A stretch of 64,000 nucleotides of DNA from Micromonospora aurantiaca ATCC 27029 (GTDB lineage: Bacteria > Actinomycetota > Actinomycetes > Mycobacteriales > Micromonosporaceae). A program made the position numbers and the translations under genes. The stretch is taken from positions 1,984,001 through 2,048,000 of the forward strand of contig NC_014391.1 of the NCBI RefSeq assembly GCF_000145235.1. The letters run 5' to 3'. The notes under the pieces are model-generated. The model saw only the letters and a program-made list of their open reading frames with translations, did not search any database and had not been told where the DNA came from. Each line of letters begins with the position of its first letter. The stretch's first letter is position 1. This document shows, one piece after another, positions 8,705 through 16,419 of this stretch.

Positions 8705-10243
8705 CTAGAAGAGCGCACCGCACCGGCAGCGCCAAGAGCAGAGTGCGCTGGCTCGCGGATACAGCGTCGCCGGTCCCTCCCCGGGCCAGGAGAGGTTCGC
8801 CACGAAGGACGAGGCGACCTCCGGCATGAGCGTGGCGAGCGACTTCTCCTTAGGGGCGATCCGCTTGGCGGCGCCCAACGCCAGGTATGCACATGTGGTG
8901 CAGAGCAGCCGGGTTGCATGGTTGGCGACGGAGCGTTCGAAGTGCCGGGAACACTCTGGGCAGCACCAGACGCAGATGTCGTTGGTCCCTGCGGTGAAGC
9001 TCTGCGGGCCACGGCCAGGGTGGGACTTGTTGGCGATGAACGTGGCGGCTTGTTCCGGATGCGTGCTGCTGAACGAATCCGCTTCACCAGGATCCCGCAG
9101 CAGCTCACCCGCTCGTCGGCGCCCGCAGGGCGGGCAGCCGCGGCCAGCAGTCCGATTCGTCACGGTGGACACCCACTCGTGCGCACAGTCACCGCAGCGC
9201 CATAAGCACCGGTCGACCGAGTTCGGACGCAGAAGGGCGGGGCCGCGCTCGGGACGCCGCTGATTGGCGACGAACTGGGCCGCGATCTCGGGGTACAGGT
9301 CAGCAAGCGATCGGCCGGGCTGCGGCGCGCCGACCATCAAAACAGCGCATCGAGGGCAAGGCCGGCCGGCGCCGACCACGTTGAGCACCGTTTGCTCCCA
9401 CTCGTGATCGCAGGCGTTGCACCGCCATTGGCACCGATCAGTCGCGGATTTCGGCATCGATTCGGGAGTGCGGTGCTGATGGCTGAGGTTCCGGACGAAC
9501 ATGTCGGCGACCGTGGGATGGGTGCTGCGCAATGGCGCTGTGGTGCGCGGCCGACGGTTCGCGGCCCGGCACCGTGGGCATACGCTCCCAGCGACCCGGA
9601 GCCGGACTCTCGTGTGCCAGGTGTTGCCGCAGGCGCAGCGCCACCAGGCTACCTTGTCGGAGCGTACGCTCACCTCTGCCACCGGCGCCTGCTCGGCCGG
9701 ATCCTCCCAGCGCAGGAAGAACTCGACGATTTGCGGGCACGCGTCGCCGACCCGGTTGGCCACCCGCCGGGAGTTGGCCTCGGACCGGCGCTTGCCCGCG
9801 CACGGCTTACAACCGCCGCCCCCGGACTGGGTCCGCCGGACAATCGGCCCCACCCAGGAGTGGCCGCAGGCCGAGCAGCGCCACCGCACCTCGGCCGAGG
9901 ACTGGGCACTGATCGTCTCGGGTGTGGCGGTGGGGTAGGTGATGCACTCCAGCCACTCCGCGGCCACCTCCGGCATGACCTCCGCCAGGCTACGGCCTGG
10001 CTCCGGCGGGTCGGCCTTGCGCCGCAGACGGCTCCGGCAAGCCTTGCAACCGGGTGCCGCTCGCACCCGCACCGCGACGGCTTGCCACCACTCGTGCCCA
10101 CAGGCCTCGCACCTCCACCGGGCCTCGCGCTTCGAGCCGCGGGGAAGGTTTCCCAAAACCCCCGTCCAACCTCTCACCTCGAGCAGTTCCGGCAGGAGTT
10201 CCGGATGGACGCTCGCCACCGTCTCCCGGGTCTTGGCAGCCAC
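8705..10243 (-). CDS. Multi zinc-ribbon (DUF4379-like) protein, 5' portion of a split gene
   Basis: 512 residues from a GTG at 10243. It consists of six complete repeats of about 70 residues. Each has a helical lead with P(E/T)xAxxF(V/L)xN followed by a treble-clef ribbon W-x-C-x2-C-x-H-x-W-x(10-16)-C-x2-C; the third repeat has C-x-C. A seventh ribbon begins at the C-terminus (WRCRCGALF) and is cut by TAG at 8705-8707. The missing pair is found in frame just beyond, in the next gene. Such arrays are described as probable zinc-ribbon domains (pfam14311/DUF4379), often with a nuclease domain. Substrate and role are unknown to me; the position beside a Wadjet operon suggests a defence island. 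Confidence 0.75.
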   Translation of the reverse strand: MAAKTRETVASVHPELLPELLEVRGWTGVLGNLPRGSKREARWRCEACGHEWWQAVAVRVRAAPGCKACRSRLRRKADPPEPGRSLAEVMPEVAAEWLECITYPTATPETISAQSSAEVRWRCSACGHSWVGPIVRRTQSGGGGCKPCAGKRRSEANSRRVANRVGDACPQIVEFFLRWEDPAEQAPVAEVSVRSDKVAWWRCACGNTWHTRVRLRVAGSVCPRCRAANRRPRTTAPLRSTHPTVADMFVRNLSHQHRTPESMPKSATDRCQWRCNACDHEWEQTVLNVVGAGRPCPRCAVLMVGAPQPGRSLADLYPEIAAQFVANQRRPERGPALLRPNSVDRCLWRCGDCAHEWVSTVTNRTAGRGCPPCGRRRAGELLRDPGEADSFSSTHPEQAATFIANKSHPGRGPQSFTAGTNDICVWCCPECSRHFERSVANHATRLLCTTCAYLALGAAKRIAPKEKSLATLMPEVASSFVANLSWPGEGPATLYPRASALCSWRCRCGALF

Positions 10244-11016
10244 GCCCGCATCATCGCAACGGAGTACGACACATTCCGAGTGCTCCGCTCATGGCGAGTG
10301 CAGGGACGCAGGTCGAGGCCTGAAGCGTGTCAACCTTCCGTATCCTCTCGTGACCGTCCTGGAAGCGGCTACTGGCACGTAACGACAAGGTGATCTACGC
10401 GCGTACCTGAGGACTTCCGGGCTCACGACAGGCTGACAAATGGCTCCGTCGTGAGGAGCAGCTCCTCGGCGATGGCCCTCAGGGCCTCGGGTGCGGTGGC
10501 TCCAAGGATGTGCGCAGGCCTCAGCTGGCCTGCCGATATCGATGATGGGCTCGTCGCAGCCCGCGCAACAACTAGCCCACGTCAAAGACAACGGCGATGG
10601 CAGGTCGATAGCCCTCTTGACTCGTTGCGCCCCTCCGCCGGGCTTCCAGCCAGGGTGGCAACTCTCGATGATAGCCCGCGCCGTCTGGCAATCCGCTCAA
10701 TTGGTCAACATTGCTTGCGGCGCCAGCCCTTCTAATCGACCAACCCAGCAAATGAGCCGGGAGTTCCTGCACGATCTGTCTCGGCTCTTGAAAATGACGC
10801 TTCCGGTCTCCGAATATATGGGACCATGGCCGGCTATAGCGTAGATGCTCCTCTAGCCTCGATGATTCGCGCCTGACGCCGGCTCCTTCGGCCCGGCGCT
10901 CCTGATCGCTGTTGATCGATATTGTGTGGTTCCGGGCATGGTGGTGGGCCGTCTGTCGCGGCGGTGGGCGTGGTCTCCTGGGGTCCTCCGGGTTGTTGGG
11001 GCAGCGGCTGTGTTGG
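10244..11016. other. 773-bp gap without a supported gene
   Basis: Between the zinc-ribbon gene and the IS1380-type transposase I find no open frame with a credible start, ribosome site or family signature. Several short frames exist on both strands but have no recognisable composition. The left end of the IS1380 element must lie between about 10,860 and 11,016, but I could not locate a convincing terminal repeat. Confidence 0.4.
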
Positions 11017-12399
11017 TCAGCCGGGGTCGGGGATGGCCGCGATCCGGTTGAACGCGGCGGTGATCTGTTCGGCCCAGGGCCACCTGGACGGGATGCGCAG
11101 CGTGCGGCGGCGTTGGCCGTGCACGAGGCGGGCGGCGGTGTGCAGGATCCGGTAGCGCAGCCGTTTCGGTTCGGCCTTGGCCAGGTCGCCGTCGAGGCCG
11201 ATGAGCTGCAGCCACGCGATGAGGTCGACGGCGATCGCTGCGGCAATGCACCAGGCCTGGTTGATGGCGAACTCGCGGGAGGGTAGCCGCCCCAGGCCGG
11301 TGTCCTTGGCGCAGCGGATCCGGTCCTCGACGCGGGCGTGGGCCCGGTGACGGGCCTCCAACCACTGCAAGACACCTACCGGGGTGTTGGTGGCGAAGGC
11401 GGTGTAGCGCCAGCCATCGCGGTCCTCGAACAGGGTCAGTTGGGCGCCGGGGTGGGGGCGCTCCCGCCGGACGATGACCCGCATCCCGGCCGGCCAGCCT
11501 GGCAGGGGCAGCAGGCCGGTCAGTTCGGCGACGGCGGCGCCATCACGCACACCGCCATCAGCGTTGATCGCCGGCGACCACGCCGAGGCGGGTAGGGCGG
11601 TGATGGCGGTGCGTTCGGGTTCGCCGATCGACCAGCCGAGGGAGTACTCGACCCGCCGGCCGCGTTTGCTGTCCTGCTCGTGGAGCCAGTCAAGGACGGC
11701 GTGGGTGGCTGCGGCGGAGTCACCGCGGATGAGCAGGTGCCGGCGGTGTTTCGCGGGGACCTGCGCGACGGCTTGGGCGAGCACGTCGAGGTGATCGGCG
11801 GCCGTGTTCGCGCCGGCGTTGCCCGGCCGCAGCGTGATGGCGAGCAGCTCGGCGGTGTTGTCGCAGGTGACCAGGATCGGGTGGAAGCCGTAGGTGTGCT
11901 TGTAGGTGGCCGCGGCGCCTTCCTTGTCGCTGTGCGCGATCACGATCGTGGAATCCACATCGAGGACCACCACGCCGGTGCCGATGTCCCGGCCCGCCGC
12001 CCGTGCCGCCGGTGGGCCGCCGAACAGTTGCCACATCCGGGCGCGTACCTTCGCCCGGGCCTTGGCGATGCGCCGCAGCTGCACCACGCCGATCTCGTCC
12101 AGGGCCCGCCACACCGTGGTGTCCGAGGCCACCGACCCGAACACCTCCTGCTGGTGGCGCAGCACGTCGATGTCCGCGATCGCTTCCCCACCGTCAGCGA
12201 TCATCACCGCGAGGTCGACCAGCACCCGACCCCGATCATGCACCGGCCACCAGCCGGCCCGGGCCAGCCCCGCCGACAACGCCACGGTCAACCCGGCCCG
12301 ATCCGCCAGCAACCGCAGCAACGCCGCACCGACGTGCGACACCACACCCGAACCACCCGCGGTAACCCGCAGATCCCGCGACCACGCCGTAAGCTGCAC
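11017..12399 (-). CDS. IS1380-family transposase (DDE group 1)
   Basis: 460 residues from a GTG at 12399. The N-terminus (VQLTAWSRDLRVTAGGSGVVSHVG) and internal blocks DLAVMIADGGEAIADIDVLRHQ, VVLDVDSTIVIAHSDKEGAAATYKHTYGFHPI and VEYSLGWSIGE are characteristic of IS1380 transposases. The catalytic Asp is in LDVDST. The gene appears full length and uninterrupted. An upstream in-frame ATG at 12480 would include the inverted-repeat leader and is less likely. The product would catalyse cut-and-paste movement of the element in the cytoplasm. Confidence 0.85.
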   Translation of the reverse strand: MQLTAWSRDLRVTAGGSGVVSHVGAALLRLLADRAGLTVALSAGLARAGWWPVHDRGRVLVDLAVMIADGGEAIADIDVLRHQQEVFGSVASDTTVWRALDEIGVVQLRRIAKARAKVRARMWQLFGGPPAARAAGRDIGTGVVVLDVDSTIVIAHSDKEGAAATYKHTYGFHPILVTCDNTAELLAITLRPGNAGANTAADHLDVLAQAVAQVPAKHRRHLLIRGDSAAATHAVLDWLHEQDSKRGRRVEYSLGWSIGEPERTAITALPASAWSPAINADGGVRDGAAVAELTGLLPLPGWPAGMRVIVRRERPHPGAQLTLFEDRDGWRYTAFATNTPVGVLQWLEARHRAHARVEDRIRCAKDTGLGRLPSREFAINQAWCIAAAIAVDLIAWLQLIGLDGDLAKAEPKRLRYRILHTAARLVHGQRRRTLRIPSRWPWAEQITAAFNRIAAIPDPG

Positions 12400-12402
12400 C
12401 TC

Positions 12403-12474
12403 GGAAGTGCCTCCCCCAGAGAGAAACCTGTAGATGTCGCAATCACAAGTTTCCCTTGCAGGGCAGGCACTTCC
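12403..12474. repeat. 10-bp perfect inverted repeat upstream of the IS1380 transposase
   Basis: GGAAGTGCCT at 12403-12412 and AGGCACTTCC at 12465-12474 are exact inverted copies separated by 52 bases. They lie immediately upstream of the GTG start of the transposase. They could be a binding site for transposase or a leader hairpin that limits expression; which one cannot be decided from sequence. The element end probably lies close to the outer arm. Confidence 0.6.
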
Positions 12475-12796
12475 GCTCATCTACACGCCGACGAACAGCG
12501 CATCTTGGCGATCACGGTGAATCACCCAGGCTAACGGTCGCTGGCCGGGCGTCGGCGTCAGCCAGGGCCGCTCGGGTAAGCGGCCAGGATTTCTGACGAA
12601 CGACCTGCAGGACGATCTGTCTCAGCCTGGCCGCAGCCGCGCGGTCACGTGCCCGGGGTCGGGGGAGTAGGTTGGGAGCAACAGGGTGCACTGAACGGCC
12701 TTCAACCGCACCGAACGGCACCCGACCGCACGCAACTGCACCCACCCCTGCCTGCGTCTTCTCGTTTCCGCAGGTCAGAGTCGGTGCAGCGTCCTG

Positions 12797-13026
12797 TTTC
12801 ACACCGACTTGTTTCATGGTGGCCGGAGATCACGGTCTGCAGCCAGGATCTTCGAGGCGGTGGTCGGGGTCGCTCGCTTCACACCTGCCGCCTGTGGGCT
12901 GGCTTTTCTTCGGCCTGCGTCCCGGCCATCGCCGCTGGCGGGGAGTGGCTTGAGAGAGGCCTGTGGTGCTGAAAGTCGGTGTGCCCTCCTCGCTCGTCAC
13001 AGGTTGTGGACGAGGAGAGGATACGG
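12797..13026 (+). ncRNA. Candidate bridge-RNA region in the IS110 left end
   Basis: This 230-base noncoding left end is conserved between both IS110 copies apart from an 80-bp tandem duplication in copy 2. Bridge RNAs of IS110-subgroup elements are known to be encoded in this position and to specify target and donor DNA. Self-complementary GC-rich stretches are present (for example around 12,860-12,940), but I have not folded the RNA or matched its loops to the flanks. Inference from family only. Confidence 0.4.
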
Positions 13027-14070
13027 ATGGCTGGCAAGGTCGTTATCGGCATCGATCCGCATAAGGCGAGTTGGACCGCGGCGGCGGTGGACAGCTCCCA
13101 GCGGGTGCTGGCTGTGGTGCGGGTAGAGGTTAATCGCGACGGCTACCGGCAACTACGCCGCTTCGCCCGCCGATTTCCTCGTGCTGTGTGGGCGATCGAG
13201 GGTGCTGGTGGACTGGGTGCGCCGCTGGTGACGCGGCTGGCAGCCGATGACGTCCAGGCGGTCGATGTGCCAGCCAAACTCGCTGCCCGGGTGCGCCTGT
13301 TGTCCACCGGCCACAACCGTAAGACCGACCAGGCGGACGCCGTCTCCGTCGCGATCGCCGCGCTGACCGCGCAAGGCCTGCGTAGCGTCGAGACAGACCA
13401 GACCACGGCGGCGCTACGGGCGTGGACCGAGCACCGGGAGGACCTGGTGCGCACCCGCACTCAGACCGTTAACCGGCTGCACGTCTTGCTCGCTCAGCTG
13501 CTGCCCGCCGGTGGCGCAGCCAACCTCACGGCCGACAGCGCCGCCGCCTTGCTGCGAACCGTGCGTCCCCGCGAGCTGCTGGCCCGCACGCAGCGCCAGA
13601 TCGCGGTCGACCTCGTCGCCGAGATCCGGCGCCTGGACCGACGCATCAGCGCGGCCGGTGACGCCATCACCGCTGCCGTCGCCGCAGCCGGCAGCACTCT
13701 GACCCGCCTCTACGGCGTCGGCGACATCGTCGCCGCCATCGTGCTCGCGCGCACCGGCTCGGTCAGCCGGTTCGCCTCCTCAGCACACTTCGCGTCCTTC
13801 GCCGGCGTCGCCCCGATCGAAGTCTCCTCCGGCGACGTCGTTCGCCACCGACTCTCCCGGGCAGGGGACCGGCAACTCAACCGTGCTCTGCACGTCATCG
13901 CCATCACCCAAATCCGCGGCGACACCGCAGGCAGGGCTTACTACCAGCGCAAACGACAAGCCGGCAAAAGCCACCGAGAAGCACTACGCTGCTTGAAGCG
14001 CCGCCTCGCGGACGTGGTCTATCGAACCCTGCTCCACGACGCCAACACCTCCTTCGGGACTCCCTCTTGA
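13027..14070 (+). CDS. IS110-family DEDD transposase, copy 1
   Basis: 347 residues from ATG at 13027, preceded by GAGGAGAGG at 13012-13020. The N-terminal RuvC-like DEDD domain shows IGIDPHKASW (first Asp), WAIEGAGGLG (Glu), VDVPAKLAARVR (Asp) and GHNRKTDQADA (Asp). The C-terminal transposase_20 domain has LYGVGDIVAAIVLARTG and the serine-containing block FASFAGVAPIEVSSGDVVRHRLSRAGDRQLNRALH. The deduced protein is identical to that of copy 2. An in-frame ATG at 12979 without a ribosome site is less likely. The gene is intact, so the element is probably still mobile. Confidence 0.92.
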   Translation: MAGKVVIGIDPHKASWTAAAVDSSQRVLAVVRVEVNRDGYRQLRRFARRFPRAVWAIEGAGGLGAPLVTRLAADDVQAVDVPAKLAARVRLLSTGHNRKTDQADAVSVAIAALTAQGLRSVETDQTTAALRAWTEHREDLVRTRTQTVNRLHVLLAQLLPAGGAANLTADSAAALLRTVRPRELLARTQRQIAVDLVAEIRRLDRRISAAGDAITAAVAAAGSTLTRLYGVGDIVAAIVLARTGSVSRFASSAHFASFAGVAPIEVSSGDVVRHRLSRAGDRQLNRALHVIAITQIRGDTAGRAYYQRKRQAGKSHREALRCLKRRLADVVYRTLLHDANTSFGTPS

Positions 14071-14081
14071 CACAGAGAGGC

Positions 14082-14118
14082 GCCGAAGAGGTCACTGGTT
14101 CGATCCCAGTATCGCCCA
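14082..14118 (+). other. 3' fragment of a tRNA-Val gene (attachment-site remnant)
   Basis: The sequence from CCGAAG through ATCGCCCA reads as the variable loop, a T arm (stem ACTGG 14094-14098, loop TTCGATC, stem CCAGT 14106-14110) and the 3' acceptor strand ATCGCCC of an actinobacterial tRNA-Val. The 5' half is absent; the IS110 right end takes its place. A 3' tRNA fragment next to an integrase gene is the hallmark of an attL/attR site of an integrative element. The isotype is from memory of actinobacterial tRNA-Val sequences. Confidence 0.7.
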
Positions 14119-14129
14119 CGCAGGTCAAA

Positions 14130-14157
14130 GGCCACTTCCCGGCTTCGGGAGGTGGCC
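14130..14157. terminator. Rho-independent-like hairpin after the tRNA fragment
   Basis: GGCCACTTCCCG pairs with CGGGAGGTGGCC across a GCTT loop, a 12-bp stem with one G-U pair. It is flanked by AAA and TTT, so it could act in both directions: after the tRNA on the plus strand and after the integrase remnant on the minus strand. A truncated version of its 3' arm recurs near 22,730. Confidence 0.6.
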
Positions 14158-14168
14158 TTTCTGCTTGC

Positions 14169-14190
14169 GTACAGCAGCTTTGTACAGCAG
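14169..14190. repeat. Paired GTACAGCAG repeats (integrase arm-site candidate)
   Basis: GTACAGCAG occurs twice, at 14169-14177 and 14182-14190, a 13-bp period. The pair sits between the integrase stop and the tRNA-Val fragment. The same arrangement recurs at the opposite ends of three element remnants (18,874, 22,604 and 27,836). This fits arm-type binding sites of a tyrosine integrase or its excisionase; the role is inferred. Confidence 0.6.
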
Positions 14191-14196
14191 TTCTCG

Positions 14197-14580
14197 TCAG
14201 TGGCTCAGGGATTCGCCGAGGCGCTTGAGTGCTTCTCTCGTCTTTGTCGATGTGACCTGCGTGTAGATCTCCATCGTTACGGCGAAGCGGGCGTGCCTCA
14301 GCACCTGCATGGCGACTCTGGGGTGGACGTCGAGGTCGGCCAGGAGGGTGGCGCAGGTGCGCCGGGCGTCGTGGACGGTGATCGGCTTGACGCCTGCCTT
14401 GTCGCACCGCGTCTGCCAGGAGCGTTGGAGGTTGCGGGGCTCGATCGGCTGTGCCGTAGCGGGTGGTGAAGACGAGGTCGGTTTCGTGCCACGCCTTGCC
14501 GGCGGCTGCTCTCGCCTCGTCGCGTTGCTCGCTCCGCAGTTTCAGGGCCGTGAGGCAGATGTCGGGCAGGGGGGAGGGTG
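14197..14580 (-). pseudogene. Tyrosine recombinase (integrase), C-terminal remnant with frameshift
   Basis: On the minus strand the last ~95 codons before TGA (14197-14199) encode PITVHDARRTCATLLADL, then QVLRHARFAVTMEIYTQV and a typical C-terminal tail. These supply the HxxR box, the second His (LRHA) and the catalytic Tyr of phage-type integrases. Upstream the reading continues as LPDICLTALKLRSEQRDEAR and TDLVFTTRYGT in a different frame. One extra base near 14,450 separates the frames. The N-terminal two thirds are not recognisable beyond about 14,580. The remnant lies in the normal position beside the tRNA attachment site. Confidence 0.8.
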
Positions 14581-14852
14581 GCGTCGGATGCCTGGGTGTT
14601 GGACGGCAGGCAAAGGCCGTGCTGGGCCGCTCAACGGATTCGGAGAGCCGGTATATCGGCCGGTGGGATCGAGAGCCGACGGGGCGTGGCCCGCATCAGC
14701 GGCAGGAAGGCCGCCCGGCATCTCCGGCGTCGAGTCCAGCGATCCGGTAGGAAGGCCGCGCTGGCGTGCTCGATGAGGGCCGGAGTAGCACCGGGTGCCG
14801 ACACGTCAACGTGCCGTGAAACTGCCGTCGAGCCAATCAGGCTCGGCGTTGC

Positions 14853-15170
14853 CTACAGAGCGATACGGTTGACGACCGATCGCTGGACCGGACCGGTGTA
14901 CTCGGTGAGCCTGAAGCGGCGATGCGCATCCGTGGTATGAACGGTGACGGCGACAACGCTCTCGTCTTCGAATCGCAGCGCGAAGACGGGGTCGAGTTCG
15001 CACAGGAATGCAAACGCCTCGCGGTCTTCGTCGCTGTCGCTGACCAGGCGACCATTCGCCTCCCAGCCGCCGGTAGCGGCGGCGATCACGACGGCCACCT
15101 CGACGCTGTCGAGCAGAGTGGACGAGTTCGCCCACCAGTCCAGCCAGCACCGGCCCTCGAAGCGGTCCAT
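14853..15170 (-). CDS. Hypothetical protein, 105 aa
   Basis: The protein is acidic and aromatic-rich (MDRFEGRCWLDWWANSSTLLDS...). It has a good ribosome site, GAAAGGA about seven bases before the ATG at 15170. The predicted fold is mixed alpha/beta with no signal peptide or membrane segment. I recognise no family. It sits alone on the minus strand inside the first element remnant. Codon usage with G/C at third positions supports it being real, but the antisense frames are also partly open. Confidence 0.5.
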   Translation of the reverse strand: MDRFEGRCWLDWWANSSTLLDSVEVAVVIAAATGGWEANGRLVSDSDEDREAFAFLCELDPVFALRFEDESVVAVTVHTTDAHRRFRLTEYTGPVQRSVVNRIAL

Positions 15171-15545
15171 GCCGTCATCCTTTCAGGGCGAGGCCCGGAC
15201 GGCTGCCAGCCTGTCGGGTCTCGGGACGTGCGTGACGGAGCAGTCTCAGGACGTGAGTGACGCATCCGGCTGAACGATCTTGTCTGCCTCGGGCAGTTCG
15301 TATCGACAGAGTTGCGGACGGTACGTGTAGGCGAACCGGTAGCGCCGCCTCCCTGGCATATGACCGTGGCGGGGCGCTGGCCGCTCCAGCCCGATCCGTG
15401 CCCCCGATGAACCGGTCAATAGCGGCTATCAACGGCCGTAGCGTGACACTAGCCGATCCCTCTCGTGTTTCAGAGTCAGGCGGGCTGACCCCTGACCATT
15501 CCGAGCAACACGATTCCCAAGCTAGGGTCAGCGCCACCTACGATT
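15171..15545. other. 375-bp gap without a supported gene
   Basis: This stretch separates two small divergent genes and presumably holds both promoters. No repeat, hairpin or convincing coding frame was found. Confidence 0.35.
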
Positions 15546-15902
15546 ATGTCCGTGACTCACTGGTCTGAGACTGCCCGCGTCGCCGAGGAACGGGGCGACT
15601 GGGATGGAGCAATCGCAGTGGTCGGTGCTGTCGCGGAGTGCTACAGCACCGACCAAGAGCGCCATAACGCACACCTGCAGCACATGGATCTGCTTGCCCG
15701 CGCCGGCCGTCATGTCGAGCTGGCGACTCTCGGCCAACGTGATGTACATGCGCGCAGGCGGCTGAATCGGCTGCTCTACGAGGAAGACAGGTTGGAGGAT
15801 CTGCGACAGCGAGCGCGTTCCGGAGATGGTGGAGCGCGGTACCTCCTCGAACGCCTTGCCGGAGATCGGGATGGTTCGGGTGCCGAGCAGGTGGGTGACT
15901 AG
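15546..15902 (+). CDS. Hypothetical helical protein, 118 aa
   Basis: The protein starts MSVTHWSETARVAEERGDWD and is predicted to be almost entirely helical. It contains a WDGAIAVVGAVAECY...HLQHMDLLARAGR pattern that resembles one or two TPR-like helical hairpins, then a basic tail. The frame could start at the ATG (15546) or two codons later. The stop codon overlaps a 24-bp motif at 15893-15916 that recurs behind the next gene. No family could be named. Confidence 0.55.
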   Translation: MSVTHWSETARVAEERGDWDGAIAVVGAVAECYSTDQERHNAHLQHMDLLARAGRHVELATLGQRDVHARRRLNRLLYEEDRLEDLRQRARSGDGGARYLLERLAGDRDGSGAEQVGD

Positions 15903-15916
15903 CTGGGTGACGACCG
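15893..15916. repeat. 24-bp motif with doubled RGTGAC, copy 1
   Basis: The motif reads GRGTGAC-(5)-GRGTGAC-GACCG, an internal 12-bp period. Three copies occur in the window (15,893, 16,311 and 24,749), two of them overlapping the stop codon of a small gene. Possible regulator-binding sites or recombination scars; the function is unknown. Confidence 0.55.
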
Positions 15917-16051
15917 ACGCGGCCGAGACCGGACGTCCACGGACGATGGTGGACCGTTCCGGCAGCTCAGCTCAGCTATTCGCTCAGCTCATCGACGCCT
16001 GGTCATTCCTTCGGGACGAAGCGGTCGAGGCTGAGGGCCAGGTAGGCGTCG

Positions 16052-16312
16052 GTGCCATGGCAGCATACGGCGGTGACGTTCGATGATGACCGGTACCTGG
16101 ATGCCTTCGTCGACTACAGCAGAGGGCATCACTTCGTTCGGCTTGACGTGGAAGTGCCGGCGGAGACCCTGACGGAAGGGCTGGCAGGTCCCGATGACGA
16201 CGTGCCACACGGCTCGTTGTGGTTGTCGGCGGAACGGGCGGAGGCGCTGGCTAGGGCGTTGCTCAGTTGCGCGGCACAGGTGAGGAAGCAAAGCCGACTG
16301 CGCGACCCGTGA
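16052..16312 (+). CDS. Hypothetical protein, 86 aa
   Basis: A small acidic protein with FDDDRYLDAFVDYSRGHHFVRLDVEVPAETL and a C-terminal helix WLSAERAEALARALLSCAAQVRK. The start may be the ATG at 16052 or a GTG at 16073. The layout (beta-rich N-terminus, amphipathic C-terminal helix) resembles many actinobacterial small proteins found in integrative elements, but I recognise no named family. The gene is bracketed by two copies of the doubled RGTGAC motif, the second overlapping its stop. Confidence 0.55.
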   Translation: MPWQHTAVTFDDDRYLDAFVDYSRGHHFVRLDVEVPAETLTEGLAGPDDDVPHGSLWLSAERAEALARALLSCAAQVRKQSRLRDP

Positions 16313-16334
16313 GTGACTAAATGGGTGACGACCG
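16311..16334. repeat. 24-bp motif with doubled RGTGAC, copy 2
   Basis: Second copy of the motif described at 15,893. It starts within the stop region of the 86-aa gene and differs from copy 1 at a few positions. The spacing between the two RGTGAC units is preserved. Confidence 0.55.
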
Positions 16335-16419
16335 GGCCGGACGCTGGCGGACGAGCGTGGACCCCAGAGGACCCTTCCGACGGGTCAGCCCGGGTGCAGC
16401 AGCAGGTCCCCGCTCCATG

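Larger units (their letters stand above)
12797..14090 (+). mobile_element. IS110-family insertion sequence, copy 1
   Basis: About 1.29 kb, sharing its whole length with copy 2 at 19,059-20,352 (offset 6,262 bases). The shared segment begins at TTTCACACCGAC and ends at GCCGAAGAG. About 230 bases of noncoding left end precede the transposase and only about 20 bases follow it. This layout is typical of the IS110 subgroup, where the left end encodes a bridge RNA. The right boundary touches a 3' fragment of a tRNA-Val gene. No terminal inverted repeats are visible, as expected for the family. Confidence 0.8.

Noticed and set aside
10860..12480. Terminal inverted repeats of the IS1380 element
   Set aside because: I looked for a match to the CCCTGCAAGGGAAACTTG-like right end near 10,860-11,016 and found none good enough to report.
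12690..12760. Run of degenerate GCACnnAACnGC-like words before IS110 copy 1
   Set aside because: Spacing and sequence are too irregular to call iterons or a CRISPR-like array; possibly just biased composition.
13904..14407. Minus-strand frame joining IS110 DNA, the tRNA fragment and integrase DNA
   Set aside because: It spans unrelated units in a frame different from the integrase remnant.
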